Shown here in pieces: positions 16,674 to 25,854 of a DNA stretch of 64,000 bases. Origin of the DNA: CAZAPG01 sp964486935 (lineage in GTDB: Bacteria > Chloroflexota > Anaerolineae > 4572-78 > J111); the NCBI GenBank assembly GCA_964486935.1, contig CAZAPG010000016.1:62001-126000 (forward strand), given 5' to 3'. A program made the position numbers and the translations under genes. The notes under the pieces are model-generated. The model saw nothing but the letters and a program-made list of their open reading frames with translations, did not search any database and had not been told where the DNA came from. Position 1 is the first letter of the stretch, and every line of letters starts with the position of its first letter.

Positions 16674-18784
16674 AAAATAGCGTCCTGCCGTGGGTGGTCT
16701 CTGCGGCGTTTGTGCTGTGGATATTTTTTGTGCTGGCCAGCTTTTTTGCGGTGCAAAAACCGTTCACCGTCGAAAACTTTGCCGCCGTGAGCAATGTGCT
16801 GCTCGACCTGCTGGTGGCGGGCTGGCTGGCGCTGGTCGGCCTGGGGTTGGGCCTGTGGATTCTGCGCTGGCTCCCGGCGGACCTGTGGCTGATCGAGCGG
16901 ATTGTTCTGGGCGCGGGCCTGGGATTGGGCTTTTTGGGCCTGCTGATATTTGGGCTGGGTTTGGCCGGGTTGTTTCAGCCGTTAACGGCTTATCTGATTA
17001 CCCTGATTTTGAGCGTGGCCGCTTTTCCTCAATGGCGGCAATTGGGCCGGCAACTTCGCCATTGGCGACCCGCCAACCAGCCCGACAAATGGATTGCGTT
17101 CTACCTGTTGGCTACGGCTGGCCTGGCCTTCCTGGTCGCCCTTACCCCTCCCATTGATTGGGATGGCCTGTTTTACCACCTGACCGGCCCCAAGTTCTAT
17201 CTTCAGGCGGGCGGCGTCATCGGCGGGGTAGACGTGCCCCATTTTAACTTTCCCTCGCTGATGGAGATGCTCTTTGCCTGGGCCATGCTGCTGCGCGGCG
17301 ATATTGCGGCCAAACTGCTGCACGCTGTATTTGGATTGCTGCTGGCGGGGCTGGTCTACCTTGTTACCCGGCGGCTGTTGGGCCAAAAAGGGGCCTGGCC
17401 CGCCGCGCTCATTTTAGCCAGCATGCCGATGCTCGGTACCCTGGCCGGCTGGGCCTATAACGATCTGGCCCTGGCGTTTTATCAACTGGCGGCGGTGTAC
17501 GCGATTATCAATTACCAGTTACCAGTTACCAATCACCAATATTCGCCACGCTTCGCGCTCGGTCGTCATTCGTTGTTGATTCTCAGCGGGGTCTTTGCCG
17601 GGCTGGCGATGGGTCTGAAATACACCGCTTTTGTGACGCCGCTGGTGGTCATCGGGTTTATTTTGTGGCGCGGAATTCGGAGCGCGACGACACGGGAGGA
17701 AGATGTCACGCATCAGGCATCACGTCCCACGTCCCACGCACTCCGCACCACGCTAACCCATTTGCTTCTCTTTTCTGTCGCGGCGCTCCTAACCGCTAGC
17801 CCGTGGTATCTCAAAAACTGGGCTTTCACCGGCAACCCGGTTTACCCGTTTTTGCACACCCTGTTCGACGGCCAGTTTTGGGACGGATTTCGGGCCGGGT
17901 GGTACGCCTCCGCCGGCACCGGCATTGGCTGGCGGCCCTCAACGCTGCTGGCTTTGCCCTGGCTGCTTACCCTGGGCGTCCGCGATGCCAACTATTGGGA
18001 TGGCCGCACCGGCCCGCTGCTGCTGCTCTTTTTGCCGTTAATTTTGCTGTGCAGCTTACGTATTACGTATTACGCAACACGCAATACTTCTCGCTCATCA
18101 CCCTCCCCCGCTTTCAACCTGCTACTAGTCTACGCTCTGGCCCACTTCCTCTTCTGGACCCTCGGCGTTATCTGGTCTCGCTCGCTGTGGCAATCTCGCT
18201 TGCTGCTGCCGGGGCTGGTGGGATTGGTTCCGCTGGCGGGCTGGGCGTGGGTCAACCTGCCCCGCTTTGACCTGCCCCGGTTTTCGGTGAGCCGGTTCGC
18301 CAACATTGCTGTGGGGCTGGCGCTGGCGCTGGGGCTGGTTGATACCGCCCTGTTGACCCTTAAAATCGACCCGTTGCCCTATCTGGTAGGGCTGGAGAGT
18401 CGCGATGAATACCTGACCCGGCGGCTGGGCGCGCACTACGCCGCCATGCAGCAAATCAACAGCGAGTTACCCGCCGGGGCCAAAGTTGTTTTTTTGTGGG
18501 AGCCGCGCAGCTACTATTGCCGGCGCGATTGCCGCCCCGACAGCATTCTTGACGAATTTCCGCATCTGGTTTATCAGTTTGGCTCCGCCGCAGCCATTGC
18601 CCATCAATGGCGGCAGGCCGGCGTGTCGCACGTGCTGATTCACCGCGCCGGGCTGGAATTTATGTTGAACGAGCAGCCAGAAACTATCGACCGGGCTGTG
18701 TTGAGTAAACTGGAGAATGAATATCTGGAGCCGGTGTTTGATGTGGCCGGCGCGTATCAGGTGTATGCGCTCGATGCCAACTGA
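16670..18784 (+). CDS. Large polytopic GT39-like membrane protein with three repeat-derived loops
   Basis: This 704-residue protein starts at the ATG that overlaps the previous stop (ATGA). It has about 12 membrane segments. The main extracytoplasmic loop has PPIDWDGLFYHLTGPKFYLQ, an acidic motif in the position used by GT-C enzymes. A soluble tail of about 130 residues contains FLWEPRSYYCRRDCRPDS. Three segments (about residues 279-291, 346-362 and 463-478) are encoded by 7-bp repeat arrays and form hydrophilic loops between helices. The 3' end overlaps the convergent gene by 28 bp. The enzymatic role is inferred from the fold only. Confidence 0.68.
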   Translation: MKNSVLPWVVSAAFVLWIFFVLASFFAVQKPFTVENFAAVSNVLLDLLVAGWLALVGLGLGLWILRWLPADLWLIERIVLGAGLGLGFLGLLIFGLGLAGLFQPLTAYLITLILSVAAFPQWRQLGRQLRHWRPANQPDKWIAFYLLATAGLAFLVALTPPIDWDGLFYHLTGPKFYLQAGGVIGGVDVPHFNFPSLMEMLFAWAMLLRGDIAAKLLHAVFGLLLAGLVYLVTRRLLGQKGAWPAALILASMPMLGTLAGWAYNDLALAFYQLAAVYAIINYQLPVTNHQYSPRFALGRHSLLILSGVFAGLAMGLKYTAFVTPLVVIGFILWRGIRSATTREEDVTHQASRPTSHALRTTLTHLLLFSVAALLTASPWYLKNWAFTGNPVYPFLHTLFDGQFWDGFRAGWYASAGTGIGWRPSTLLALPWLLTLGVRDANYWDGRTGPLLLLFLPLILLCSLRITYYATRNTSRSSPSPAFNLLLVYALAHFLFWTLGVIWSRSLWQSRLLLPGLVGLVPLAGWAWVNLPRFDLPRFSVSRFANIAVGLALALGLVDTALLTLKIDPLPYLVGLESRDEYLTRRLGAHYAAMQQINSELPAGAKVVFLWEPRSYYCRRDCRPDSILDEFPHLVYQFGSAAAIAHQWRQAGVSHVLIHRAGLEFMLNEQPETIDRAVLSKLENEYLEPVFDVAGAYQVYALDAN
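17504..17538. repeat. Heptanucleotide array inside a GT-C gene, 5 units
   Basis: ATTATCA, ATTACCA, GTTACCA, GTTACCA, ATCACCA are in exact register. They are translated as INYQLPVTNH in the 704-residue protein. Confidence 0.85.
17706..17754. repeat. Heptanucleotide array inside a GT-C gene, 7 units
   Basis: TCACGCA, TCAGGCA, TCACGTC, CCACGTC, CCACGCA, CTCCGCA, CCACGCT are in perfect register over 49 bp. They are translated as THQASRPTSHALRTT within a hydrophilic loop. Confidence 0.88.
18056..18104. repeat. Heptanucleotide array inside a GT-C gene, 4 clear plus 3 degenerate units
   Basis: TTACGTA, TTACGTA, TTACGCA, ACACGCA are clear. ATACTTC, TCGCTCA, TCACCCT follow in the same register. They are translated as RITYYATRNTSRSSP between membrane helices. 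Confidence 0.8.
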
Positions 18785-19944
18785 CGACCATTGAAGTAAA
18801 CAACCATCTCTTGCAAAAGAATGAACTGCGCCGGAATAAGCAAAAAGATGAGCCGGTCAAAGGGCTGGCCCAGCGCAAAATAGAGCCAGGGCGTCAGTAA
18901 GCTGGCCGCGATAACAATTTGCAGCCAGCGGGTGGGGGCGTAGCGCAGCAGCACAAAGGCCGGAACCAGGGCAAAAGTAAGCGTGTACGAGCCGGTTTGG
19001 GGCAAGATAACCAGCCCCAGCAAAGTCGCCGCCGAAACCATCAGGCTGCGCCGGTACGGAGTGGCCTGCCGCCAGCCCAATGCCAGATAGCGTCCTGTCC
19101 AGATGATGAGGGCCAGGATTAAAGCAATGGCGACGGGCAGGGGCAAAAGCTCCGGCGGCCAGGTGGCAAAAGGGTTGTTGCCATAACTAAAAATGGCCCG
19201 AATCCAGGTGACAGGCCATAGCGGGCCAATCAACAGGGCCGGGATAAGAGTCAACACCACCCCCGCCGCCAGCAGAGTGGTTATGAATTGATGGCGGTGC
19301 GCCGAGCGGCGAGTCAATATAAAGGCCAGAAAAATAGCCAGCAGCGATAAATCGGGGCGAATGGTAGCGCCGGCCAGAGCCACGGCGGCCCAGCGAGGGC
19401 GTTTCTGCTGAAAGAGCCATACGGCCAAAATCATACAAAACAGAACAAAAAAAATAAGCTGGCCCAACACATACACGTTAACCGGGTAGCGGAATCCCAG
19501 CAGGGCCACAAGTGTCAGCGAAAATAGCATTATCGGACGAATATTCCAGTTGAGCGCCCGAAACCCCAGCAGCAACGTAACCATAAACAACGGAATTTGC
19601 AGCGAAATCCAAACCAGTACCGACCACGAGAAGGGCATCACGACAAATGGCAGCATAATAAAGGCAATGTGCGCCGGGTGGGGAAAGCCGTGCTGGTACT
19701 GATGCGGCGGAATAATTTTCTTGAAAACGCCTTGTTGAATGATGCGGGTAGTTTCGGGGCCGTAGGGGTTCTGGCCGGTGAGTATCGCTTGCCCGCCGGC
19801 CCAAATCCAAAACAGGTCAAAGGCGTTGCCGCGTGGCTCAACCAGCAGCCGGTACGAGGGAATCATCATCAACGCTACGGCAGCCGCAAACAAGCCTGCC
19901 AAAATTAGTGCTGTTTTCCAATGTTGCCGGGGGGGGTGGGTCAA
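18757..19944 (-). CDS. GT87-like membrane glycosyltransferase
   Basis: This 395-residue protein has about 10 membrane segments. The first loop has NAFDLFWIWAGGQAILTGQNPYGPE, the same D-x-F-x-x-W and GQNPY pattern as the GT87-like proteins at 13096 and 15282. ATIRPDLSLLAIFL lies later in the chain. It probably uses polyprenyl-phosphate sugar. Its end overlaps the end of the convergent 704-residue gene by 28 bp, and its start is 56 bp from the divergent gene at 20001. Confidence 0.75.
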   Translation of the reverse strand: MTHPPRQHWKTALILAGLFAAAVALMMIPSYRLLVEPRGNAFDLFWIWAGGQAILTGQNPYGPETTRIIQQGVFKKIIPPHQYQHGFPHPAHIAFIMLPFVVMPFSWSVLVWISLQIPLFMVTLLLGFRALNWNIRPIMLFSLTLVALLGFRYPVNVYVLGQLIFFVLFCMILAVWLFQQKRPRWAAVALAGATIRPDLSLLAIFLAFILTRRSAHRHQFITTLLAAGVVLTLIPALLIGPLWPVTWIRAIFSYGNNPFATWPPELLPLPVAIALILALIIWTGRYLALGWRQATPYRRSLMVSAATLLGLVILPQTGSYTLTFALVPAFVLLRYAPTRWLQIVIAASLLTPWLYFALGQPFDRLIFLLIPAQFILLQEMVVYFNGRQLASSAYT

Positions 19945-20000
19945 TGGGGTGTCCTTTGTTCAAAACTGCTCAATTATAGCATACCTTTGGTTAAAGTTGT

Positions 20001-21296
20001 ATGGCCGGGCAATTTCAAAAAACATTAACCGTTGAATTGATGGCGCTGCTGGTCGTAGCCCTGGTTTTTAGGGTAGGGTTGACAGCCTGGTTTTTTGGTT
20101 TTAATCAAAGCGGCCAAACCTCCGACGACCGCGAATTTGAAGCCATCGGCTGGACTCTGGCCCAGGCCGGGCGTTACGCGGAATATCCCGATTCGCCGCC
20201 TACGGCGCGGCGCGCGCCGTTGCTGCCGCTGCTCCTGGCCGGAGTTTACAGCGTGGCGGGACATCAGCGGGCGGTGGCGCAGGCCGCGTTAATTTTCATC
20301 AGCGCGTTGACTGCTCCGCTGGCGGCGCTGCTGGGGCGAGAAATCGCTAACCGGCGCGCCGGGCTGCTGGCCGGATTGGCAACAGCAATTGACCCTTTTG
20401 CCTGGATTTTTGCCGGCATTTTTTACAGCGAGGCGTTGTTTACTTTTGTATTTGTTTTGAGCGTGCTCATGATTATTCGCGCCGTAAAATTGTCCAATAA
20501 AAGCAGTTTACTCTGGTTAGGCGTGGTTTTAGCCGGCTGCGCCCTGGCCCGTTCTAATGGGTTGGCGGCGGGGGTAGCCGGCGTGTTGCTGTTACCGTTG
20601 GCGGGCGCGGGTCGGCCTGCCGTTTGGCTGAAAAGAGCCGGAGCCGTGCTGGCAATATTTATATTGTGCCTGACCCCCTGGATAGGCCGTAATTTTTTGG
20701 TCTTCAATCGTTTTATTCCGGCCACCTCGCAAATGGGCGAGGTGTTGCTGGGCGTTTATAACGACACCTGCCTGCAATATCGCTGCAACGAGTGGGTGGC
20801 TGTTTATCTGCTGCCGGAATACACCGAATACCGGCTGGCCGAACTGGACGAGCTGACCCGCAACGATACGCAAACCCGGCTGGCGCTGGAGTCTATCCGG
20901 GCCAATCCGGTTGCCTGGGCCGGGCTGCTCCCCACCAAACTTATCCGCTTTTGGATGCACAACTCAATTTTGCCCAATACGCCCTACCGCGCCAACCCGC
21001 CCCAACTATTGGGGGTGTACCAACAGTACTATTATCAACTTTTGTTAATTTTGGGGCTGGCCGGCTTGTTTGCCCTGTACGTCACCGGGCGTCGGGCAGC
21101 CTTTATTATTTTGACCGGCTACCTGGCGGTGTTCTCGCTGGTAACGCTGCTGTTTTGGGGCGATGCCCGCTTCAGGATGCCGCTGCACCCGCTGCTGGCT
21201 GTAGCCGGGACCTACCTGCTCACCGCCCTGTACGACCGGATTCTTCGAAATCGCCGGGCGCGGCGGGTCAATGTAAAAATGACCGCCATGTTTTGA
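20001..21296 (+). CDS. GT39/ArnT-like membrane glycosyltransferase
   Basis: This 431-residue protein has about 10 membrane segments. The first loop has TSDDREFEAIGWTLAQAGRYAEYP, with the DD/E cluster expected for the catalytic acid of PMT/ArnT-type enzymes, then RRAPLLPLLLAGVYS. A loop around residues 250-290 holds the Cys-containing NDTCLQYRCNEWV. It is likely to transfer a lipid-phosphate sugar outside the membrane. It is followed by a hairpin and T-run that may end its transcript. Confidence 0.74.
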   Translation: MAGQFQKTLTVELMALLVVALVFRVGLTAWFFGFNQSGQTSDDREFEAIGWTLAQAGRYAEYPDSPPTARRAPLLPLLLAGVYSVAGHQRAVAQAALIFISALTAPLAALLGREIANRRAGLLAGLATAIDPFAWIFAGIFYSEALFTFVFVLSVLMIIRAVKLSNKSSLLWLGVVLAGCALARSNGLAAGVAGVLLLPLAGAGRPAVWLKRAGAVLAIFILCLTPWIGRNFLVFNRFIPATSQMGEVLLGVYNDTCLQYRCNEWVAVYLLPEYTEYRLAELDELTRNDTQTRLALESIRANPVAWAGLLPTKLIRFWMHNSILPNTPYRANPPQLLGVYQQYYYQLLLILGLAGLFALYVTGRRAAFIILTGYLAVFSLVTLLFWGDARFRMPLHPLLAVAGTYLLTALYDRILRNRRARRVNVKMTAMF

Positions 21297-21344
21297 AAAT
21301 CTCGCGCAGAAGCGTAAAGACGCGGAGATTTCTCTGATTTTTTC
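21297..21344 (+). terminator. Possible terminator: hairpin and T-run
   Basis: AAATCTC (21297-21303) can pair with GAGATTT (21325-21331), with GC-rich bases inside. TTTTTT lies at 21338-21343. The stem is imperfect, and the sequence resembles other intergenic repeats containing CTCTGCG (see 23287), so it may instead be a repeat. Confidence 0.35.
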
Positions 21345-21395
21345 TCAGCGCCATAAATAATCGTCAACATCTTGTAAAATATCGAGCAACTCCCT

Positions 21396-23285
21396 ATGTT
21401 CCGTTTAATCAAGCAAATTGATACGAGAATCATGCTGGTCGTCGTCTCGCTGCTGGCGGTGGGCTGGCTGCAATGGCCCCGGTTGGGCGACGAGTTAAGG
21501 GTGGATGAAGATTTTCGCAGCTTTTACTGGATGCATCGCTTTCAGGATGAACAGCTTTTCCCCAACGACGATTACCAGGGCTACCAAAATATTAACCTGC
21601 CCTGGGGCAATATTCCGGTGACGTTTTTTAGTTTGGGCTATGCGCTGCTCTTCTATCTGGCCAGTTTTGCAATGAGTCCAATATTATTTAGCAAAGTTTT
21701 ACCTTTTGCCTTGATGCCCGTTACCGTTCTGTACCTGTTTGAGTTTGGCCGCTCTGCCCGTAATCGCCAAAGCGGGGTGGTATTGGCGCTGGGATTTTTG
21801 TTTGTCAACCTGGCGTCGTCATCGGCCATTTCTATTGCCAACGGCTTGCAGCGCTCGTTTGCGGTAATGCTGACCATTATGCTGATTTATCACTTGCGCC
21901 GCAGGCAATATTTTGGGGCGGCGGTGGTAACGCTGCTGAGTTCGCTCATTTACGCGCCCATTTTTGCGCTGGCGGCAGCCATTTGGGGCGTCTTTGCGCT
22001 GTGGCGCAATCGGCGGCCCCAACTGCAAACACTGTTAAGGCAGGGCGGGCTGGGTTATTTATTGTTGACTCTCTGCGCCGGGGCTGTTGTACTGGCTCCG
22101 GTTCTGTTGCCTATATTGGGGTTTGACAGCGCTGCCGAGACAAACCAACCGCAGCCGGAATCCCCCGCCGGGCCGGCCCTCTCTATTTGGGAAAACCCCG
22201 CGTACCAAACCGGCGGGGCGTATCCCCTCTTTATCATCTTCCCGGTTGTGGGCCGGGGCGGGCTGGTTGATTTGGGCGAAGATTTAATCAACCTGCTGAT
22301 TTTGGCGCTGGTTGGCGGCTTAATCTGGCTGGCGCGAGGCCGGCGCGCGCTCAACCTGCCGGCGGCGGTCTGGTGTTTGCTGGCTGCTACCATAGCCATG
22401 TTTGCGCTGTCGTGGCTGGCTATCTGGTTGACCAACTCGTTTGCGCTGTATTTGCCCAGCCGCTACACGCGGGTGGGATTGTACCTGTTTCTTATCATGT
22501 TTGTCTTTTTGAATGCGGCGGATTTTGTTAAAGAAGCGCCCCAACTGCTCCGGCGCGACCCCCGGCGGCTGGCCTGGCTGGTGGCGGGGGTCGAACTGGT
22601 GATTGTGGGGCTGATTATTTTTTACCCCCCGGAGCGAGCGATGATTGGCCGCTTGAATATGAAGTGGCTGCTGGCGCTGGCCGGGGCGGCTTTTGGCCTG
22701 CTGGGGGTGGCGCTGGTCAAAAATCCGCCGCAGCCGGCGGTTAACCTGCAACCCGCCGGTAGACGTTTGCTTGTGGGCGCGGTCATTGCTTTGTTTGTCA
22801 TTGGCTGGGCCATGTACGCGCCGTTGCTCACCGAAGTCAGCTATCTCAACCCGCCGCCCGCCGAGCGGAAATTGCTGCAATTTTTGGCGACGCTGCCCAA
22901 AGATACGCTCATTGCCGGCACGCCCTGCGCGCTGGATAGCGTGCAATTGTTTGCCCGGCGGCAAGTTTTGTTTAGCTGCGAGCAGCCGCGTGAAGCCAAA
23001 ATCGTCAACGATGCGCTCAAAGCCTATTACGCCGATGACCCGCAGGTGATTGCCCAATTCTGCCGGGAATACGGCGTTGATTATCTGGTGGTCGATAGCA
23101 ACGCCTACAGTAACGATTTTTTGGCCAGAGGCGAAATTTTTTTTGAGCCGTATAATCGGGAAGTGCAACCCTATCTGGCAAGTCAAAGTGGATTTGTACT
23201 GGCGCAAGTAGCCGATGATTTGAAGTTGTTTGAGGCGGAAAATTATTTTGTGATGGTGTGCAGCCGGTTAACGGCGGTAAATTAA
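21396..23285 (+). CDS. Polytopic membrane protein, paralogue of the one at 40703
   Basis: This 629-residue protein has about 12 membrane segments, an N-terminal extracytoplasmic loop with VDEDFRSFYWMHRFQDE, and a C-terminal soluble region of about 150 residues. Along its whole length it matches the protein at 40703: IANGLQRSFA against IVSGLQRAFS, FALYLPSRYTR in both, LFARRQVLF against LFSRRSVLF, and YGVDYLVVD against YQIDYLVLD. This suggests a GT-C-like family with a conserved soluble tail. No characterised homologue is recognised. The FALYLPSRYTR and NPxYQxGG motifs look diagnostic. Confidence 0.65.
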   Translation: MFRLIKQIDTRIMLVVVSLLAVGWLQWPRLGDELRVDEDFRSFYWMHRFQDEQLFPNDDYQGYQNINLPWGNIPVTFFSLGYALLFYLASFAMSPILFSKVLPFALMPVTVLYLFEFGRSARNRQSGVVLALGFLFVNLASSSAISIANGLQRSFAVMLTIMLIYHLRRRQYFGAAVVTLLSSLIYAPIFALAAAIWGVFALWRNRRPQLQTLLRQGGLGYLLLTLCAGAVVLAPVLLPILGFDSAAETNQPQPESPAGPALSIWENPAYQTGGAYPLFIIFPVVGRGGLVDLGEDLINLLILALVGGLIWLARGRRALNLPAAVWCLLAATIAMFALSWLAIWLTNSFALYLPSRYTRVGLYLFLIMFVFLNAADFVKEAPQLLRRDPRRLAWLVAGVELVIVGLIIFYPPERAMIGRLNMKWLLALAGAAFGLLGVALVKNPPQPAVNLQPAGRRLLVGAVIALFVIGWAMYAPLLTEVSYLNPPPAERKLLQFLATLPKDTLIAGTPCALDSVQLFARRQVLFSCEQPREAKIVNDALKAYYADDPQVIAQFCREYGVDYLVVDSNAYSNDFLARGEIFFEPYNREVQPYLASQSGFVLAQVADDLKLFEAENYFVMVCSRLTAVN

Positions 23286-23393
23286 AAATCTCTGCGAAAC
23301 TCTGCGATTTCTCCGTGCCTCTTTGTGTTCCAATGGTTGGCCTGACCAGTTATATTTTTGCGTTAAAATTAGAAAGGGTACAGAGTGTAAAAC

Positions 23394-24833
23394 TTGCTGT
23401 TTAACTCGATTCAGTTTTTAATTTTTTTCCCGGTTGTGGTGGCGGCTTATTTTGCGCTTAACCCTCGTTACCGCTGGCTGCTGCTGCTTGGGGCCAGTTA
23501 CTATTTTTATATGAGCTGGAAAGCTGAATATATCATCTTGATTATTATTTCAACGATGATTGATTATTATGCCGGCCTGCATATGGGCAAAGCAGCCGGC
23601 AAAACCGGGCGCAAAAAGTATTTGTTGCTCAGTATTGTTTCTAATCTGGGAATTTTGTTTGGTTTTAAATATTTCAACTTTTTTAACGAGTCGGCGCGAA
23701 CGCTTTTTAATCAATTTAATATCTTTTACAATGTGCCCGCGTTTGAAATGTTGTTACCGGTTGGGATTTCTTTTTATACGTTTCAAACATTGAGTTACTC
23801 CATTGACGTTTATCGGGGCGATAAAGAGCCGGAAACACATTTGGGTATCTTTGCGCTTTACGTCTCTTTTTTTCCTCAGTTGGTGGCCGGACCCATCGAA
23901 CGGGCTACAACTTTTTTGCCTCAATTTTACAGGGCGCATCAGTTTGATTACCAGCGGGTCACAGATGGGTTAAAGTTAATGGCCTGGGGTTTCTTTAAAA
24001 AGCTGGTCATTGCCGATAGGGTGGCGGTGGTGGTCAACACGGTTTATAACAATCCCACAGAGTATTCAGGGTTTCCCCTGTTGATAGCAACCTACTTTTT
24101 TGCCTTTCAAATTTATTGCGATTTTTCGGGGTATTCAGATATTGCCATTGGCGCAGCCAGAGTAATGGGTTTTGACCTGATGGAAAATTTTAAGCAGCCT
24201 TATTTCTCTAAATCCGTTGCCGAATTTTGGCGGCGCTGGCACATCTCCCTCTCCACCTGGTTTAGAGACTATCTTTACATTCCATTGGGTGGCAATAGAG
24301 TTGGACCGTGGCATTGGTACGGTAATCTGCTGATTGTATTTTTAGTGAGCGGCCTGTGGCACGGGGCCAACTGGACTTTTGTAATTTGGGGGGCTTTGCA
24401 CGGTTTTTATATGCTTTGCTCCATCTGGCTGGCCGGTTTAAGAGCAAAAGTTGGGGGCGTTTTGGGCATCGGGCCTTTTGGCCGGCTTCAAAAATATATT
24501 CAGGTGTTGGGTACGTTTCATCTGGTTACATTTGCCTGGATATTCTTTCGGGCCAACTCGGTGCAGGATGCGTTTTATATTGTCGGCCACTTATTTGAGT
24601 TTAACCTGAGCACAAATTTTGATATCGGTTTAGGGCTTGTTGACCTGATTATTGCCGTTATTGCCATTTGGCTGATGGAGTTTGTCCATTTGATACAGAG
24701 AGAAGGCAGCGTCAGGCAAATTGTTGCGGCTCGACCCATCTGGGTTCGGTGGCCGTTGTATTACGCTTTGGTTTTAATCATTCTGATGTTTGGAAAGTTT
24801 GGCGTAAAAGAGTTTATCTACTTTCAATTTTAA
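23394..24833 (+). CDS. MBOAT-family membrane-bound O-acyltransferase (AlgI-like)
   Basis: This 479-residue protein begins at a TTG giving the typical MLFNSIQFLIFF. It shows the family signatures PVGISFYTFQTLSYSIDVYRG, PQLVAGPIERA, FWRRWHISLSTWFRDYLYIPLGGN and SGLWHGANWTFVIWGALHG, with invariant His323 and His336. Such proteins move an acyl (usually acetyl) group across the membrane for O-acylation of an exported polymer. The next gene, 1 bp away, encodes an SGNH partner, the AlgI-AlgJ/X or DltB-DltD arrangement. The polymer is probably the glycan made by this cluster. Confidence 0.93.
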   Translation: MLFNSIQFLIFFPVVVAAYFALNPRYRWLLLLGASYYFYMSWKAEYIILIIISTMIDYYAGLHMGKAAGKTGRKKYLLLSIVSNLGILFGFKYFNFFNESARTLFNQFNIFYNVPAFEMLLPVGISFYTFQTLSYSIDVYRGDKEPETHLGIFALYVSFFPQLVAGPIERATTFLPQFYRAHQFDYQRVTDGLKLMAWGFFKKLVIADRVAVVVNTVYNNPTEYSGFPLLIATYFFAFQIYCDFSGYSDIAIGAARVMGFDLMENFKQPYFSKSVAEFWRRWHISLSTWFRDYLYIPLGGNRVGPWHWYGNLLIVFLVSGLWHGANWTFVIWGALHGFYMLCSIWLAGLRAKVGGVLGIGPFGRLQKYIQVLGTFHLVTFAWIFFRANSVQDAFYIVGHLFEFNLSTNFDIGLGLVDLIIAVIAIWLMEFVHLIQREGSVRQIVAARPIWVRWPLYYALVLIILMFGKFGVKEFIYFQF

Positions 24834-24834
24834 A

Positions 24835-25854
24835 ATGGCTAAATTTATTCTCAAAGCCACAATTTTTTTGCTGGGTTTACTGGTTCTGGTTCAAAGCCTG
24901 GCCTGCATCTCCAGAAGCCTGGCTCCCGATAACAACGCCATAACTTTACACAGCGATAAGCAAGCCGTTGAAACCCTGCTGGCTTCGGCCCAACAGTTAC
25001 AGGCTGTTGCGATTGGTAATTCTCACGCTCAGGCCATTGATTTTGACACGCTCGCTTACAACGGCTATACCCTGGCGCGCTCTGGCCGTGATTTTTTTGA
25101 AATCAAATATTATTTAGACGCTTTACAGCCAAAATTACCAAAGGTAAAAACCGTATTTATCACCGTTTCCTATTTCTCCTTTCAGCGAGATAACGCGGTA
25201 TCAGATGAAAGCAGAGTCCGCCGGATTCATACCTATGCCGTTATTCCGGCCTGGTATCCCTTGAAAGGAGATTTTGCAAATTTTGTCATTGGCAAAACGC
25301 ATCCAATATTTCCGGTGATGGACATTGCCAGAGAGGATAACTGGCAGGGCGTCTTCAAAACCGGTGTTGCGCCAGATACATCCCCCAATGAAATAGACCT
25401 GATGAAAGTGGGGTGTGTTGACCAGGGGTACCAATATATCAATGCTCACGCTCAATTAAGGGCCATTCAACACATCCGGCAAAGCGCCGATATGGCCGGC
25501 AACCATCCCAACCTGCAAGCTGACACCTACCAGACAATTGTTGAAGTTATACAGCAATTACAAAAACAAAACGTGCGGATTGTTTTCTTTACCCCGCCAT
25601 ATTTTTATACCTACACCCAAACATACCAGGCCAACGCGCCCGTAGCCATAACCTCGATGGAACAGAATATGCAAAAATTGCGGCAAGCGTATGGCGTGGA
25701 ATATTACGATTTCTCCACAGATAGCGAGTTTGTCAATCAGCACCAACTCTTTACCGATAGCGACCATCTCAACCGCTGCGGGGCCAGATTGTTTTCGGTA
25801 AAGCTCAAACAGGCAATGGCCGGGGCTGAACTTTTAAGTGGACACCAACAGTGA
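24835..25854 (+). CDS. SGNH-hydrolase-like O-acyltransferase partner (AlgJ/DltD-like)
   Basis: This 339-residue protein has one N-terminal membrane segment (signal anchor), so the catalytic part faces outward. Block I is GNSHAQA with Ser63 followed by His64, as in AlgJ/AlgX-type GxSH proteins. The C-terminal block is DSDHLNRCGA with Asp308 and His311, completing the Ser-His-Asp triad. It most likely receives the acyl group from the MBOAT protein and places it on the polysaccharide. The tight spacing (1 bp upstream, GTGA overlap downstream) supports co-expression. Confidence 0.82.
   Translation: MAKFILKATIFLLGLLVLVQSLACISRSLAPDNNAITLHSDKQAVETLLASAQQLQAVAIGNSHAQAIDFDTLAYNGYTLARSGRDFFEIKYYLDALQPKLPKVKTVFITVSYFSFQRDNAVSDESRVRRIHTYAVIPAWYPLKGDFANFVIGKTHPIFPVMDIAREDNWQGVFKTGVAPDTSPNEIDLMKVGCVDQGYQYINAHAQLRAIQHIRQSADMAGNHPNLQADTYQTIVEVIQQLQKQNVRIVFFTPPYFYTYTQTYQANAPVAITSMEQNMQKLRQAYGVEYYDFSTDSEFVNQHQLFTDSDHLNRCGARLFSVKLKQAMAGAELLSGHQQ

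Noticed and set aside
23286..23325. Gene or RNA in the CTCTGCG-rich stretch after the 629-residue protein
   Set aside because: It looks like a dispersed intergenic repeat related to 21297-21331. No reading frame or stable RNA signature is seen.
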